From NCBI GenBank assembly GCA_003427395.1, contig BFEA01000001.1, positions 1,248,916 to 1,270,763 on the forward strand: a DNA stretch of 21,848 bases. Direction: 5' to 3'. Shown here one piece after another: positions 8,468 through 17,150 of this stretch. The DNA is from Chara braunii. Lineage: Eukaryota > Streptophyta > Charophyceae > Charales > Characeae. The number at the start of each line of letters is the position of its first letter. Positions within the stretch are counted from its first letter, which is position 1. Made by a program: the position numbers and the translations under genes. Under the pieces are notes generated by a model. It was not told where the DNA came from, ran no database searches, and saw nothing but the letters and a program-made list of their open reading frames with translations.

Positions 8468-9400
8468 TTATTGCTCCTCTTCTTCGGTAGGTAAATCCAG
8501 CACCGTTTTCTGTTTTTTGTTCTTCCTTTCTGTTTTCTGTTCAACGTAGACTTTGGGCCAACTGAAGTGTTGTTCGTAGTTGCTGTTGTCCGTCTTGACT
8601 TTGTTCCTTTCCACCCTTGTCTTCATGCTGTATTGTGCAGCATAAAATTCGTTAATCTCCTCCTCTCTTTTGAGGATCTCGTATTTGTTTTCCATTGTGA
8701 TTTCCTCCTCTCGTTTGGTTGCAAATCTGAGGTTGCGGAGATGTTTGTGGTGCGCCAGACGTACTTCCAGTTCCACATATCTGTTCAGTTCCAAGGAAAA
8801 CACGTACTGTTGTACGTAGTCCCGGGAGTCTGAATCGGTATCCTGATTGTCATTCTCGTCTTCCATGTCCGTGTCGTTCCCCCCCTCCTCATCCTCATCC
8901 TTGTTCAGTTCATCTGTGTCTGATCCGTCTAAACCGCTTTCCGATCGTGCTCTCTTGGTACCCCTATCTGCCTCTGTTTGTGAGCAGTCCATGTTGTCCT
9001 CAGAGCTTGATTGCTGGGAGTGATCTTCCTCCATTCCCGCTGGTGTGTTCCCCTTTGTTCCCTTTGCATCCCCTTCCTTTGTGCTGGGCGTTTGATCACT
9101 GCGCTTGCTACATCCCTCGCCCCACTCGGCGGAAAGAGCGCTTGCGAGTCCTATCATATTCTGCTTCTGTCTTCCGGTCCCGTTTGTCGTGGATTCACTG
9201 GGTGAGTCCTCCTGTTTGCGTTTCGATGATCCGTTTGTTCGCAAACTTCCGCCTTCCTGTTTGTCGGTTGCGACAGACCTGGGTGTTGAGCAGGCCGAAT
9301 CTTGTTGGTTTTCTGCTGGGACTCTTGCTCTCTGGTTCTCTAGATATGCTTTCTCTGCGTTTTTCCCTACCTCGTGCAACTCTCTCATTGCATCTAGTCT
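8468..9400 (-). pseudogene. LINE-A ORF1 middle segment: low-complexity, acidic and charged region
   Basis: A 306-codon open segment is in the same frame as the C-terminal part. It begins with a Ser/Thr/Gln/Lys-rich linker containing K-R-K-Q-E-D. Next comes a strongly acidic stretch (repeated D-E, D-T-D-M-E-D-E-N-D) and then a charged, probably helical region rich in R-E-E-E. LINE-B has a similar arrangement at about 14840-15300: a linker with G-E-K-R-K-H, then E-E-E-Q-E-H-E-D, then F-E-K-E-R-R. In LINE ORF1 proteins such charged parts usually serve RNA binding or self-association. That role is inference here. A frameshift near 9405 joins it to the upstream segment. Confidence 0.7.
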
Positions 9401-10443
9401 TTGTTTTTCATCAAAACAGGCTTGCCTCGTTGATTACCCGTGCTGTCAGAAAGCCTGTGCATTTGTCTTCCATCCGTTTGGCCCCTACTTCCCTCCATCT
9501 GTTGTCGTAGGGGGGGTAGATATCTGGCTTCAACTTGGGTTCCCCCCGGAGGACCCAGATCCATCTCGGGCTCTCCAAGTTGTCGTTGAATAGCCACCCC
9601 CTGTATTGTGCTTCGTTTATGTACCATACCCCCGACTTTGTGTCACACTCTACCAACATTGACTGTTTGAGTGTGATCTTCCTTGCCGTGTCCCTTGTTA
9701 GCGGACAATGCATACCAAGATGACCTCTGTTCCTGCAGCTGAAACCGTACGGGTAGGTCTTGGTGGATAAAAACGTTTAGTTTTTGTCCACTTTTTCTGA
9801 AAACGCAGACTTCAGGGAATTTAGGTGGCGTTCTTGACGATACCTCTAGACACGCCACCCGTGCGTCATGGTTCAGCCCCATGAACTCTGGGTTTGCAGG
9901 CAGCCAATCTATGATTGGATTGTTGGGGTATTCCTCTTGCAACCTCTTTTGTACGAAGTTGTGTAGACCTTCGGAGAGGTTATCAAACTGCACCCAGAAA
10001 TGGTTTATGAGCATCGCTTGACGGTGGCGGGATGCCTCGGCTTGGGGCTCTCTGGGAGGCTTCCATGACTGGATTGTAACGACTGACCCTTCGCACTTCA
10101 GGGAACCCAGGGACGTTAAAAATTGTGCGTATGCTGGATCAACGCACAGCAACATTACCGTGCATCTTCCTCTTTTGTGGTAGGACACCTCGGGTTCCGT
10201 ACCCGAAACACTTCCCATTTCTATCAACCTATTCCCGACCCACTTCCTCTTTTCGTTTAGGGGTAGATCCCTGTTCTTGTTTGTGAAGTTGAACAGCACT
10301 GCGTGTTTTTCGTACAATTCGTTCAGTGATTGCAGTTGCTGTTTGGGATATTCCCAGATTTCCACTTCCGTTTCTTTCCCTGCTATGTTTTTTATGATTT
10401 CCTTTGTTTTGATGATTTCTTCTTTTATTTCTGTCTTGCTCAT
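9401..10443 (-). pseudogene. LINE-A ORF1 core with degraded zinc knuckle
   Basis: From the ATG at 10443, the frame reads W-E-Y-P-K-Q, H-A-V-L-F-N-F, S-G-T-E-P-E-V and F-W-V-Q-F-D-N-L-S-E-G-L-H, which match LINE-B E-C-P-K-E, H-A-I-L-F-T-F, Q-G-T-E-P-K-V and F-W-I-Q-F-D-N-V-P-E-G-M-H. The frame shifts at or near the A5 run at 9769-9773. In the new frame a CCHC-type knuckle spans 9705-9746, but its first Cys is Gly (9744-9746); the remaining C-x4-H-x4-C is kept. It is followed by Y-R-G-W-L-F-N-D-N and I-Y-P-P-Y-D-N-R-W, both conserved in LINE-B. A second shift lies near 9405. The likely role is binding element RNA in the ribonucleoprotein. Confidence 0.85.
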
Positions 10444-10461
10444 CAGGAAATCGATAGCTCT

Positions 10462-10800
10462 CTATCCCAGCGTTTTCAGGGTGGGTGAAGGTCGTTGAGA
10501 CCCCTCCGAAGTGGTCTGAGAGGGGGTGCTCGAAGTCAGGGAGGCGGTGGGGTTCACACCTGTGGACTGATTCAACTCTCTGTGAGCGGCTTGGGCGTAT
10601 GTTGCCGCCATGACTGGATCTGAGACCTGTGGAGCTTCACCTGCGGTGGGTCGTCCTTTACGGGGGCCAAAATCTGTGGCGGTCTGCCTCCCCTCTTTGG
10701 GCTCGATTTTAGCCCAGCGGTGTTTGCTGGGAAAATCCAGATGCTGGAGGATGTGGGATCCTAATCGGAGGTTCAAGGGTGAGGCGATTGCCAGCGCCGA
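10462..10800 (-). pseudogene. LINE-A ORF1 N-terminal segment
   Basis: This frame is in phase with the core and separated from it by a TAG at 10462-10464. The best start is the ATG at 10611, in the context GTCATGGCGG (favourable G after ATG), giving M-A-A-T-Y-A-Q-A-A. A Ser/Thr/Pro-rich stretch then runs into the core. The frame is also open upstream to a TAA near 10806, but without an ATG. There is no recognisable domain. If the TAG is a mutation, ORF1 was about 900 codons long. If not, translation starts at 10443. Confidence 0.55.
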
Positions 10801-10803
10801 AGG

Positions 10804-11170
10804 TTAGCGCAGTGGTGCGCTAATTCTCACGCCCGCGCCCTCGGCCCCCGCACCCGAGTTGGCGCCGCGCGTGTTCGAAAAGTCGAATTTCGAAAGTGAC
10901 GACGTGGCGCGTCGTCACGCCCCACTTCGGCAAAGTTACCCCGACTCTCCATAGCCCATCTGGCCACAAACGGAGTGCCACGTGCACGAGCGCAACGCCT
11001 GCACTCATGACTTTTCGAGGTTCCGTCCACGACAACTCGAGAAAGGACTGACGCATACAAGTTTCCTAGAATTAGAACGAAGGTGGCCATACCCAGAAGT
11101 TGAAGTTTGGGCATTCGCGCCAGCGCTGCTCGGTGAGCGTCGGTCGCCCGCGCGTCAACTCGACGCGCGC
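10804..11170. other. CpG-rich stretch with three perfect 8-bp hairpins
   Basis: Perfect 8-bp inverted repeats occur at 10804-10811/10816-10823 (TTAGCGCA, loop 4), 10896-10903/10911-10918 (GTGACGAC, loop 7) and 11149-11156/11162-11169 (CGCGCGTC, loop 5). The stretch is rich in CpG, unlike most of the window. It lies directly upstream of LINE-A ORF1, so it may be its 5' untranslated or promoter region, or the flanking host DNA. Open frames on both strands look like composition effects. Confidence 0.5.
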
Positions 11171-11273
11171 TTTCCAATTCGCGTGCACTCTCGCTCGCTT
11201 CCACGGGATCGCCATCGCCATCAGCATGTTCTGAGTTCTCTTACGAGATCGGACGAACAAGAGAATTCGAAAC

Positions 11274-11326
11274 GAAGGAAGGGAAAGAAAGAGAGAGAGA
11301 GGAAAGAAAGAGGAAGAAGAAGGAAG
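11274..11326 (+). repeat. 53-nt uninterrupted purine tract
   Basis: The run contains only A and G, including GAGAGAGAGAGG and AGGAAGAAGAAGG. Homopurine tracts can form triplex DNA. The Lys/Arg/Glu-rich frame through it reflects composition only. Confidence 0.85.
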
Positions 11327-11483
11327 CCGAAAACAAAGGCAAGGGGCGGAAAAAGGGAGTCTCTGCGAAGTATATGGAAGCACAAGAGGGGAAAGAAAGG
11401 CCTGAGAGGACACCAAGGTCGAGACAGGCCCTATCAAGACCGTCTTCACCACGAGATGTCAATTGCAATTCCATAGAGCATGC

Positions 11484-11569
11484 CATCTTTGTGATTTGTG
11501 CCATGGTCAACAACACGAGTAATACATCTTTGTGATTTGTGCCATGGTCAACAACACGAGTAATACATC
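11484..11569 (+). repeat. 41-bp perfect tandem duplication
   Basis: Copy 1 (11484-11524) and copy 2 (11525-11565) appear identical, each starting CATCTTTGTGATTTGTGCCA, and are followed by four further bases of the unit (CATC). Perfect identity suggests either a recent slippage event or an assembly stutter. Confidence 0.92.
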
Positions 11570-11689
11570 CGGGACACACAGCCATCACAGGGCGAGCCAG
11601 CTACGCTGCCGCTTTGCGTCTTTCAAACCATTGCCAAAACTCTCAACTCACTGATAAGTTATCTCAAACAACTTCCCTACTAACCCTCA

Positions 11690-11933
11690 ATCACTCACCT
11701 ACTGGATTTCTCTCCCCCCCCCTTCCTCAGTCCCTTACCAAACTCCCCTTTTTCCTTACCCTCTGCCCGCTTTCCCTACTCTTCCCCTCCCCCGCCGCTT
11801 CTGCCCATCTTCCCTCCACCTACTCCTCATCCCTGTCCACCCCCCAGTACAACGCGACAAGATAAGAAGCTCCGAGCCCAAAGCCCGAGACTTCCCTAGA
11901 TCGGCCTTTGAAATCCAACCCACAGTCACATCC
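11690..11933. repeat. C-rich, G-poor tract left of the adapter junction
   Basis: The plus strand is dominated by C, T and A, with a C9 run at 11714-11722. The composition matches the tract to the right of the junction, suggesting both sides come from the same C-rich neighbourhood even though their join is artificial. Confidence 0.7.
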
Positions 11934-11971
11934 CTGTCTCTTATACACATCTAGATGTGTATAAGAGACAG
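11934..11971. other. Nextera (Tn5 mosaic end) mate-pair junction adapter, sequencing artefact
   Basis: CTGTCTCTTATACACATCT at 11934-11952 is followed directly by AGATGTGTATAAGAGACAG at 11953-11971. These are the 19-bp Tn5 mosaic end and its reverse complement, with no base between and no mismatch. This exact 38-bp palindrome is the circularisation junction of Nextera mate-pair libraries. Reading across it gives the peptides M-C-I-R-D-R (minus) and M-Y-K-R-Q (plus), known signs of adapter contamination in translated databases. The flanks were joined by library chemistry or mis-assembly, so continuity across this point is unsupported. Confidence 0.98.
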
Positions 11972-13350
11972 CTCACATACGCCCCCCCAAGCACTACCTT
12001 CCCAGGTTCCTATCACACTACCTCCCCCACCTCTATCCCCGCCCCTCGTCATCCCAATCTGCTCTCTCCTACTCTCTCTCAACGGACGCCTCCATCCCTA
12101 ACCAGCCTCTGCCCCAATCCCATCCCGCCCCTAACCCGCCCCCNCCTTGAGCCCAGCTCAGCCCCACATCGCCCTCCCCCCACCCCCACCAAGAACCCAC
12201 CCAGTTCCTATCACACCCCCAACCTGTCCCAGCCCGCTACCTAACCGGCTCCCATCCTGACTCCAACCCACCCTCACCTAGCTTACACCTAATATCCATC
12301 CCAACCCCTTCCCATCACAATTACTATCGCAATCCACCATACCGAGACTCCATCTCGTCCCTATTCCACCCCATCTCCCACTCCCAATCTCACTCCAGCC
12401 CGCTACCCATCCCACTCTCAACCCACACCCATTCCGACTCTAACCCAATCCCAACCAATCAACACCCCTAACCCAGCCCAATCTCAGTCCGTCAACTCTA
12501 GTATCCTATCCCGCTACATATAGCCCCAATTCCGTCCCCATCCCATTCCAATCAGGATCCCACCAGAATCCCATCCCACATCCAGCTAGCCCCAGATCTC
12601 GATCCCACCCCCATCCCGTACCTACCCCGATTCTAATCCATCCCCCACCAGGTCCCAGCCCGCTATCTATCCCACTCTCATTCGGCGCCCATTCCAACAC
12701 CATCGATAACCCACCCAACTACCATTCCATTCCCCATCTGACTACAGCCCATCATCTCTTAGACCCAATCACGGAACATGCCACACTTACATTGACCCCT
12801 CCTGATACCACCTCGAACCCACATTAATCCAATCTTTCCTAGATTCCACAGTGAAACAATCACACCTCACCCCATCACCCCCTCACCCCCTCACCCCGTC
12901 TCCACTCCAGTTCCCACCTGACCACAACATAACCCATGTCCGATCCTACTGACCCTCCTCCAACCCCATCTCGATCTTAACGGATCACCTCGTCGTCCCC
13001 AACCTGTTCCAAGCAACCCACCCCTGTTCCACCTTGCCCCCTTCTCGACCCGACCCCGCTCTCCATTCATCTCCAACCACAAACCCACCCCACACACATC
13101 CCGTCCTCGCGCCAATCCACGATCCCACCCGGGCTCCACCCATACTCAATATCGCTTCATCCCAACTCCAGACTGATCCCGTTCCAAGCCCTACCCAGGT
13201 ACCGTCCCGACCCTTCCCCAGCTCGGTTCCGTTTCCACTGCACTTCCACCGGGTCCCCTCCCTGCCTCCACTCCGCCTTCATTTGTTCCCCTGTCCGCTT
13301 CCATTCTTCCCGCACCCATCTCCCCCCCCCCCCAACATTCATTATCAATA
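11972..13350. repeat. C-rich, G-poor degenerate minisatellite-like tract
   Basis: About 1.4 kb consists of short motifs such as CCCATCCC, CCCAACCC, CTCCAACC and CCCACTCTCA, ending in C12 at 13322-13333. A longer block (AGCCCGCTA, two to three variable bases, then ATCCCACTCTCA) recurs at 12397-12420 and 12657-12680, 260 bp apart, with related AGCCCGCTAC at 12231. The minus strand is correspondingly G-rich, with many GGG runs. One unresolved base (N) is at 12144. Open frames here are Pro/Ser/Thr-rich by composition and not believable. Confidence 0.8.
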
Positions 13351-13500
13351 ATACCTACCCAAGACTTCGTTCCCAAAACACCCTTTTCCCCTTGAATAAC
13401 ATTATTAACGGACATTATTATTAATTTATTACTATTACAACATTGTTCAATCCTACTACCTAGTCCTATTACTCACATTTCATCTCCATCGTCATCCTGA
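13351..13500. other. AT-rich transition between C-rich tract and LINE-B
   Basis: The composition changes abruptly to A/T, with ATTATTATTAATTTATTACTATTA around 13410-13436. No gene is visible. The 5' end of LINE-B probably lies in or just after this stretch, but no target-site duplication matching the sequence after its poly(A) tail could be found. Confidence 0.4.
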
Positions 13501-13694
13501 ACATCACCCTTACCAAACTATAACAACTACGGTCCCTCCCTCCCACTAACACCCCATCCTTTAGCTCTTACTGACCGTATATACAATCCGACTTCTCTTG
13601 CAGCAGTCACCTGGCCAGCACCGTCCAACCCACATCCCGTCCTAGTACGGAACGTCCCCTCTCCTAGCGCAGTTCCAGTTCTGGAACCAGTCTC
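13501..13694 (+). other. LINE-B 5' leader or frameshifted ORF1 N-terminus
   Basis: One frame is open from 13501 to a TGA at 13696-13698 and reads Pro/Ser/Val-rich (for example S-N-P-H-P-V-L-V), similar in style to the Ser/Thr/Pro-rich N-terminus of LINE-A ORF1. It has no ATG. It could be 5' untranslated sequence or the original N-terminus put out of frame. Confidence 0.35.
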
Positions 13695-14604
13695 ATGATG
13701 GAAGGCATGGGAATCGAAACACAAAACTTGCTCGCGGAACAAACAAGGACAACTCTCATCAAAACAACCAAGCTCATCGACCAAGGAGGAAACAACAAAG
13801 AGGAAGTAGTAATCTACGAATGTCCCAAAGAGCTCACATCCAAGCAAGAAGAGTTTCACAAGAAACATGCAATCCTTTTCACATTTGCGAAAAAAAGCCA
13901 GCAACTTGACAGGCAAGCAAAATTGAAGTGGATATGGGAAAAACTGAAGAGCTTGGAACTAATCCAAGGGACTGAACCCAAGGTCAAGGAATGTAATCAT
14001 GGTGTTATGCATGGAAGAAGCCCTGGCGTCCTTTTTAAAGAACAAGTGCTTTACTTGTAACTCATCGGTCGTCACAGCTCACCCCTGGAAACAGGCCACA
14101 AGCTTCCAACAAACCCCATTCAGATACAGGCAAGACTTGCTCAAAAAGAACTTTTGGATCCAATTTGACAATGTCCCGGAGGGAATGCATGGTAGCGTCA
14201 AAGAAAGAGTGAGGATGGAATGCGGTCATTTCCAAGATTCTCACTGGATTGTATCAACACCGGATTTTCTCACTCCTCACCATAACCAAATGACAGTGGT
14301 GCTAGACACTAGGAACAGCCCCACGCCATTCACCTCCGAGGAATGGTTCTTCTCACATGAGAACAAAGTCATCAGGATCACCGTGTCCAGCAAGTCCAAT
14401 CCGTTGTGCTTTAAATGCAGACAGAGAGGACATCTAGGGACAGATGTCAACTGCCCCAAAGCAAGGGAAAACACAACGCCCAAGCCCCTCAAAACAGCCA
14501 ACTTACAGGAAGTGACAGACAAAAAGGGTTATTTGTACGTCTCGGGTTCACAGTACGCAGGCTGGGTGTTCAATGACAACATGGACACTCCAGATAGACT
14601 TTGA
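13695..14604 (+). pseudogene. LINE-B ORF1 N-terminal core and zinc knuckle
   Basis: The start is the double ATG at 13695. The first frame runs through H-A-I-L-F-T-F and Q-G-T-E-P-K-V, then shifts by one near 13990-14000. The second frame carries C-N-S-S-V-V-T-A-H-P-W-K, F-W-I-Q-F-D-N-V-P-E-G-M-H and the knuckle C-x2-C-x4-H-x6-C (14407-14454). The usual retroviral or LINE knuckle has x4 before the last Cys, so this spacing is unusual, probably a two-residue insertion. It then reads Y-A-G-W-V-F-N-D-N and ends in a TGA at 14602-14604, where the frame shifts again. The expected role is nucleic-acid binding in the element RNP. LINE-A 9401-10443 is the counterpart. Confidence 0.85.
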
Positions 14605-16136
14605 ACAGCGAACCTACATCCAAACCCAGTGTATACCCACCTTTTGACAGCAGATGGCAGGCCATGAAGATGGAAAAGAAATCCCCCAAATGTTTTACTA
14701 TGGACCCCGCCATAAATGTGGAGAGTCTAAAGCAGGAAATTTGGGATAGAGATCTGTGCGCGGACCTGCAGTTGATACAAGAAATCACTGAAAAGAAGTG
14801 GGTAGAAGTGGTAAGACAGAATCAAGAAACAGAAAAGAGTAAAGGGGAGCAACAAACACGAAGGACTTACTCCAAAAGACAGCAGAGGGGGCAAGCAAAA
14901 ACAGGGCAGGTCCAAGGAATGAACGCAGCAGAGGCGGAGCAGGAAGGGGCAGCTGCTACTCCCTCACTCGAAGGAGGATCAGCTAGTCAAAACCCTGTGG
15001 TGGGGGAGAAAAGGAAGCATCTTGAAGGTGCATTCGACAGGGATCTTACAGAAGAAGAACAAGAACATGAAGATACCGTGTACTATCCATGGTCGGGCCG
15101 CCAGGAGAGTGAGCTGCTGGAATTCATTCATAAATTTGAGAAGGAAAGACGAGACAAATTTGATCTGCAACTGATATTGCACAAGGAAGAACAAAAAAAC
15201 AGACAAACAACAGCTGCCTCAAACCCCTCTCAATCGATTCCACTCTCAGAGAATCCTTTCTCTCCTCTCGAGAGGGAAGAAGAACTGGCAGCCTTCCTTG
15301 CAGAAAAATGTAGTGCATCGAAGGAGAACCTGGAAATGGAGATAGATGAAAGGAACGCGGGTTGTGAGAGGGAGAAAATGCATTCCAAGGCCACAAAGCT
15401 ACCAAGCTGCAAACGCACAACAATCTCAGCCGGATTGAAGGAACAACAAGGACAGACGGGTCTCAGGAAGGAAAGTGATCCCTCAACACTGATGGGAATC
15501 CAAGCAGAGTCACTCTACACACAATGCGAGAGGTTCATTGATCTGAACAAAGAAATGACCCTGCGAACAGTGACAGTACATGATCTGCACCTCAAGGCAC
15601 ACGGGGGTTTCTGGGAAAGAGCGAAAAGGGAAGCAAGCACACTCCTTCCCACCCAAGCAGTAATCCCCATCCAATTTGACCCAGTGAGGGAGGAGTGGAG
15701 TGTAGCTGTTTGTAACGACCTCTCAGTGCCTAGGCTGCAAATGGGACAAAAGCAGGAGGAACTTTTGAAGAAGATCAGCAAGGGAAAGGAACCAAAAGTC
15801 ATAGGACTGGCAGGCAAGACGTCAGATGAGGAGGATATCAACAAAATGGAAATATCCAGCGAAACGGAAGGGAAGGACCACGAACTTTACGACACAAGAC
15901 CGCTCCTGGTAAGGTATGGCCAGGAAACACAACTTGCTGAAGGCATGCAATGGAGGCCTTGGTGGTGGATGGTTGCCCTACCCATCACAGCCTTAGGAAA
16001 TGAAACAATCATGACCCACAACGCAGCAGCACTAGCAACTCTAGTGGAGGCCAAAGTACTTACGATGAAGGAGGGAGAAGTGTTTTCCCACCTCACCCCG
16101 TTGGAGGATGCAGAGGAAAGCAGCACCTCCATCTAA
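14605..16136 (+). pseudogene. LINE-B ORF1 middle and C-terminal domain
   Basis: After a frameshift near 14590-14605, about 510 codons stay open to a TAA at 16134-16136. It begins with Y-P-P-F-D-S-R-W, matching LINE-A. A charged, Gln/Glu/Lys-rich linker and an acidic-then-basic helical part follow. The C-terminal ~170 residues contain V-I-P-I-Q-F-D, E-E-W-S-V-A, T-R-P-L-L-V, W-R-P-W-W-W, A-L-G-N-E and A-A-L-A-T-L-V, all with counterparts in LINE-A 7799-8440. Having no stop across this region supports one long ORF1 of more than 800 residues in the ancestor, long for a LINE ORF1. The function of the C-terminal block is not known to me. Confidence 0.8.
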
Positions 16137-16176
16137 AACAACCCAAGCAAACCAAACCACGAACTACACTCTTTAA

Positions 16177-17150
16177 ACAAAGAAAGATAGAAGGGGAGAC
16201 TTAATAATCCAATCGTGGAACGTCAGAGGCTTGGCAACAATTTTTTCCAATCCTGAAAAATGGCACTGCCTAGTGAGTACGACAGGTTGGAACAGTCCTA
16301 GCCCCCCAGACCTACTGTGCATACAAGAGACTCATCGAACTAACTCACAGGCGCACAAAGCAATAGAAAAGGAGTTCATAAGAAGGTTAAGAAACTGCGT
16401 AGCCACGGTAACAGCTTACAGCCCCCAACCCTCCTCAGAAGGTGTCCTAATACTCGCACACAGCAACACCGAAGCCGCACACTTCCTACAGATCAATTCC
16501 ATTTCAGCAGACCAAGCGAAAGGAAGATGGGCCAAATTGGAGATTACTTATAGAGGGGAAGAGCTCTCGATTATAAATATCTACGCCCCCAACTCTTCGG
16601 CAGAAAGAATAGAATTTTTTGAAGAAGTCAAGGTACTCCACCAACATCAGTTGCACACAATAGTGGTAGGAGATTGGAATACAGTCCATAACCCATAGTT
16701 AGATAGGATATCGTGGGCAGAAGAAGCATCCCAAGACCCGGCCTCAACTGCTTTATCCCAACTGACATTAGAACGTAGTCTCAAAGATCCCTATAGGATG
16801 CTCAATCCTGACAAAAAGGACTACACTTGCATAAGAAAGACAACACAGGGAAGAACATCTTCCTCGAGAATTGACTTCTTCCTCATATCACAGTCGCTAC
16901 TAGGGGCAGTAATTGATAGTTCAATAGGAAGACTACCACACTACACAGGTTTCGACCATAATCCAATAACCATAAATTTAGCACTTACCCTAGACACTCC
17001 CCCATGGACGAGTTTTTTTAAACTAAATACCTCACTTCTCAGTATAGACTCATTCAAGCAAGGCATACAGAGCAGATGGAAGGAACTAAAAGAAAATTTC
17101 AGAGAAGGGCGAATCCTGGACGACCTACCGAAAGCAATCCGAAGAAAGCC
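16177..17150 (+). pseudogene. LINE-B ORF2 endonuclease domain
   Basis: This is an APE-type endonuclease, expected to nick target DNA. In frame from 16177 (after a TAA at 16174) it reads S-W-N-V-R-G, L-C-I-Q-E-T-H, N-I-Y-A-P-N, G-D-W-N and, after a TAG at 16696-16698, L-D-R-I-S, S-S-R-I-D-F-F-L-I-S and G-F-D-H-N-P-I. Unlike LINE-A it keeps Asp in both GDxN and SRID. No ATG precedes the domain in frame, so the ORF2 start has been lost or is not AUG. The LINE-A counterpart starts with an ATG 26 codons before its I-I-S-W-N. The frame shifts near 17140-17150 at the linker to RT. Confidence 0.88.

Larger units (their letters stand above)
2415..10800 (-). mobile_element. LINE-A, L1-like non-LTR retrotransposon (decayed)
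   Basis: Read on the minus strand, the order is ORF1 with zinc knuckle (about 10611-7799), ORF2 with APE endonuclease, RT and zf-RVT (7751-3264), a long 3' untranslated stretch, and a candidate poly(A) tail (T27 on the plus strand at 2415-2441). This order is that of plant L1-clade LINEs. No RNase H or LTR is visible. ORF1 and the end of ORF2 carry stops and frameshifts, so the copy is not autonomous. The 5' limit is set roughly at the last ORF1-like sequence near 10800. No target-site duplication could be matched by eye. The 3' limit is uncertain, because the tail lies about 820 bp beyond the ORF2 stop. Confidence 0.85.

Noticed and set aside
10804-10880. A tRNA gene suggested by an A-box-like TAGCGCAGTGG
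   Set aside because: No acceptor, anticodon or T-arm pairing can be drawn; at most a SINE remnant.
10827-11476. Overlapping open frames on both strands in the CpG-rich and purine-rich region
   Set aside because: Arg/Ala- or Lys/Glu-rich by composition, no recognisable domain, open in several frames at once.
11934-11971. Palindrome as a real transposon end, terminator or recombination site
   Set aside because: The exact match to the two library mosaic ends with zero spacer is better explained by mate-pair chemistry.
11756-12244. Open frames crossing 11934-11971 (starting M-C-I-R-D-R on minus, M-Y-K-R-Q on plus)
   Set aside because: Their starts are translations of the Tn5 mosaic end adapter and the rest is C-rich low complexity.
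13034-13351. Pro/Ser-rich frames in the C-rich tract
   Set aside because: They result from absence of G on the plus strand; stop codons are rare there by composition.
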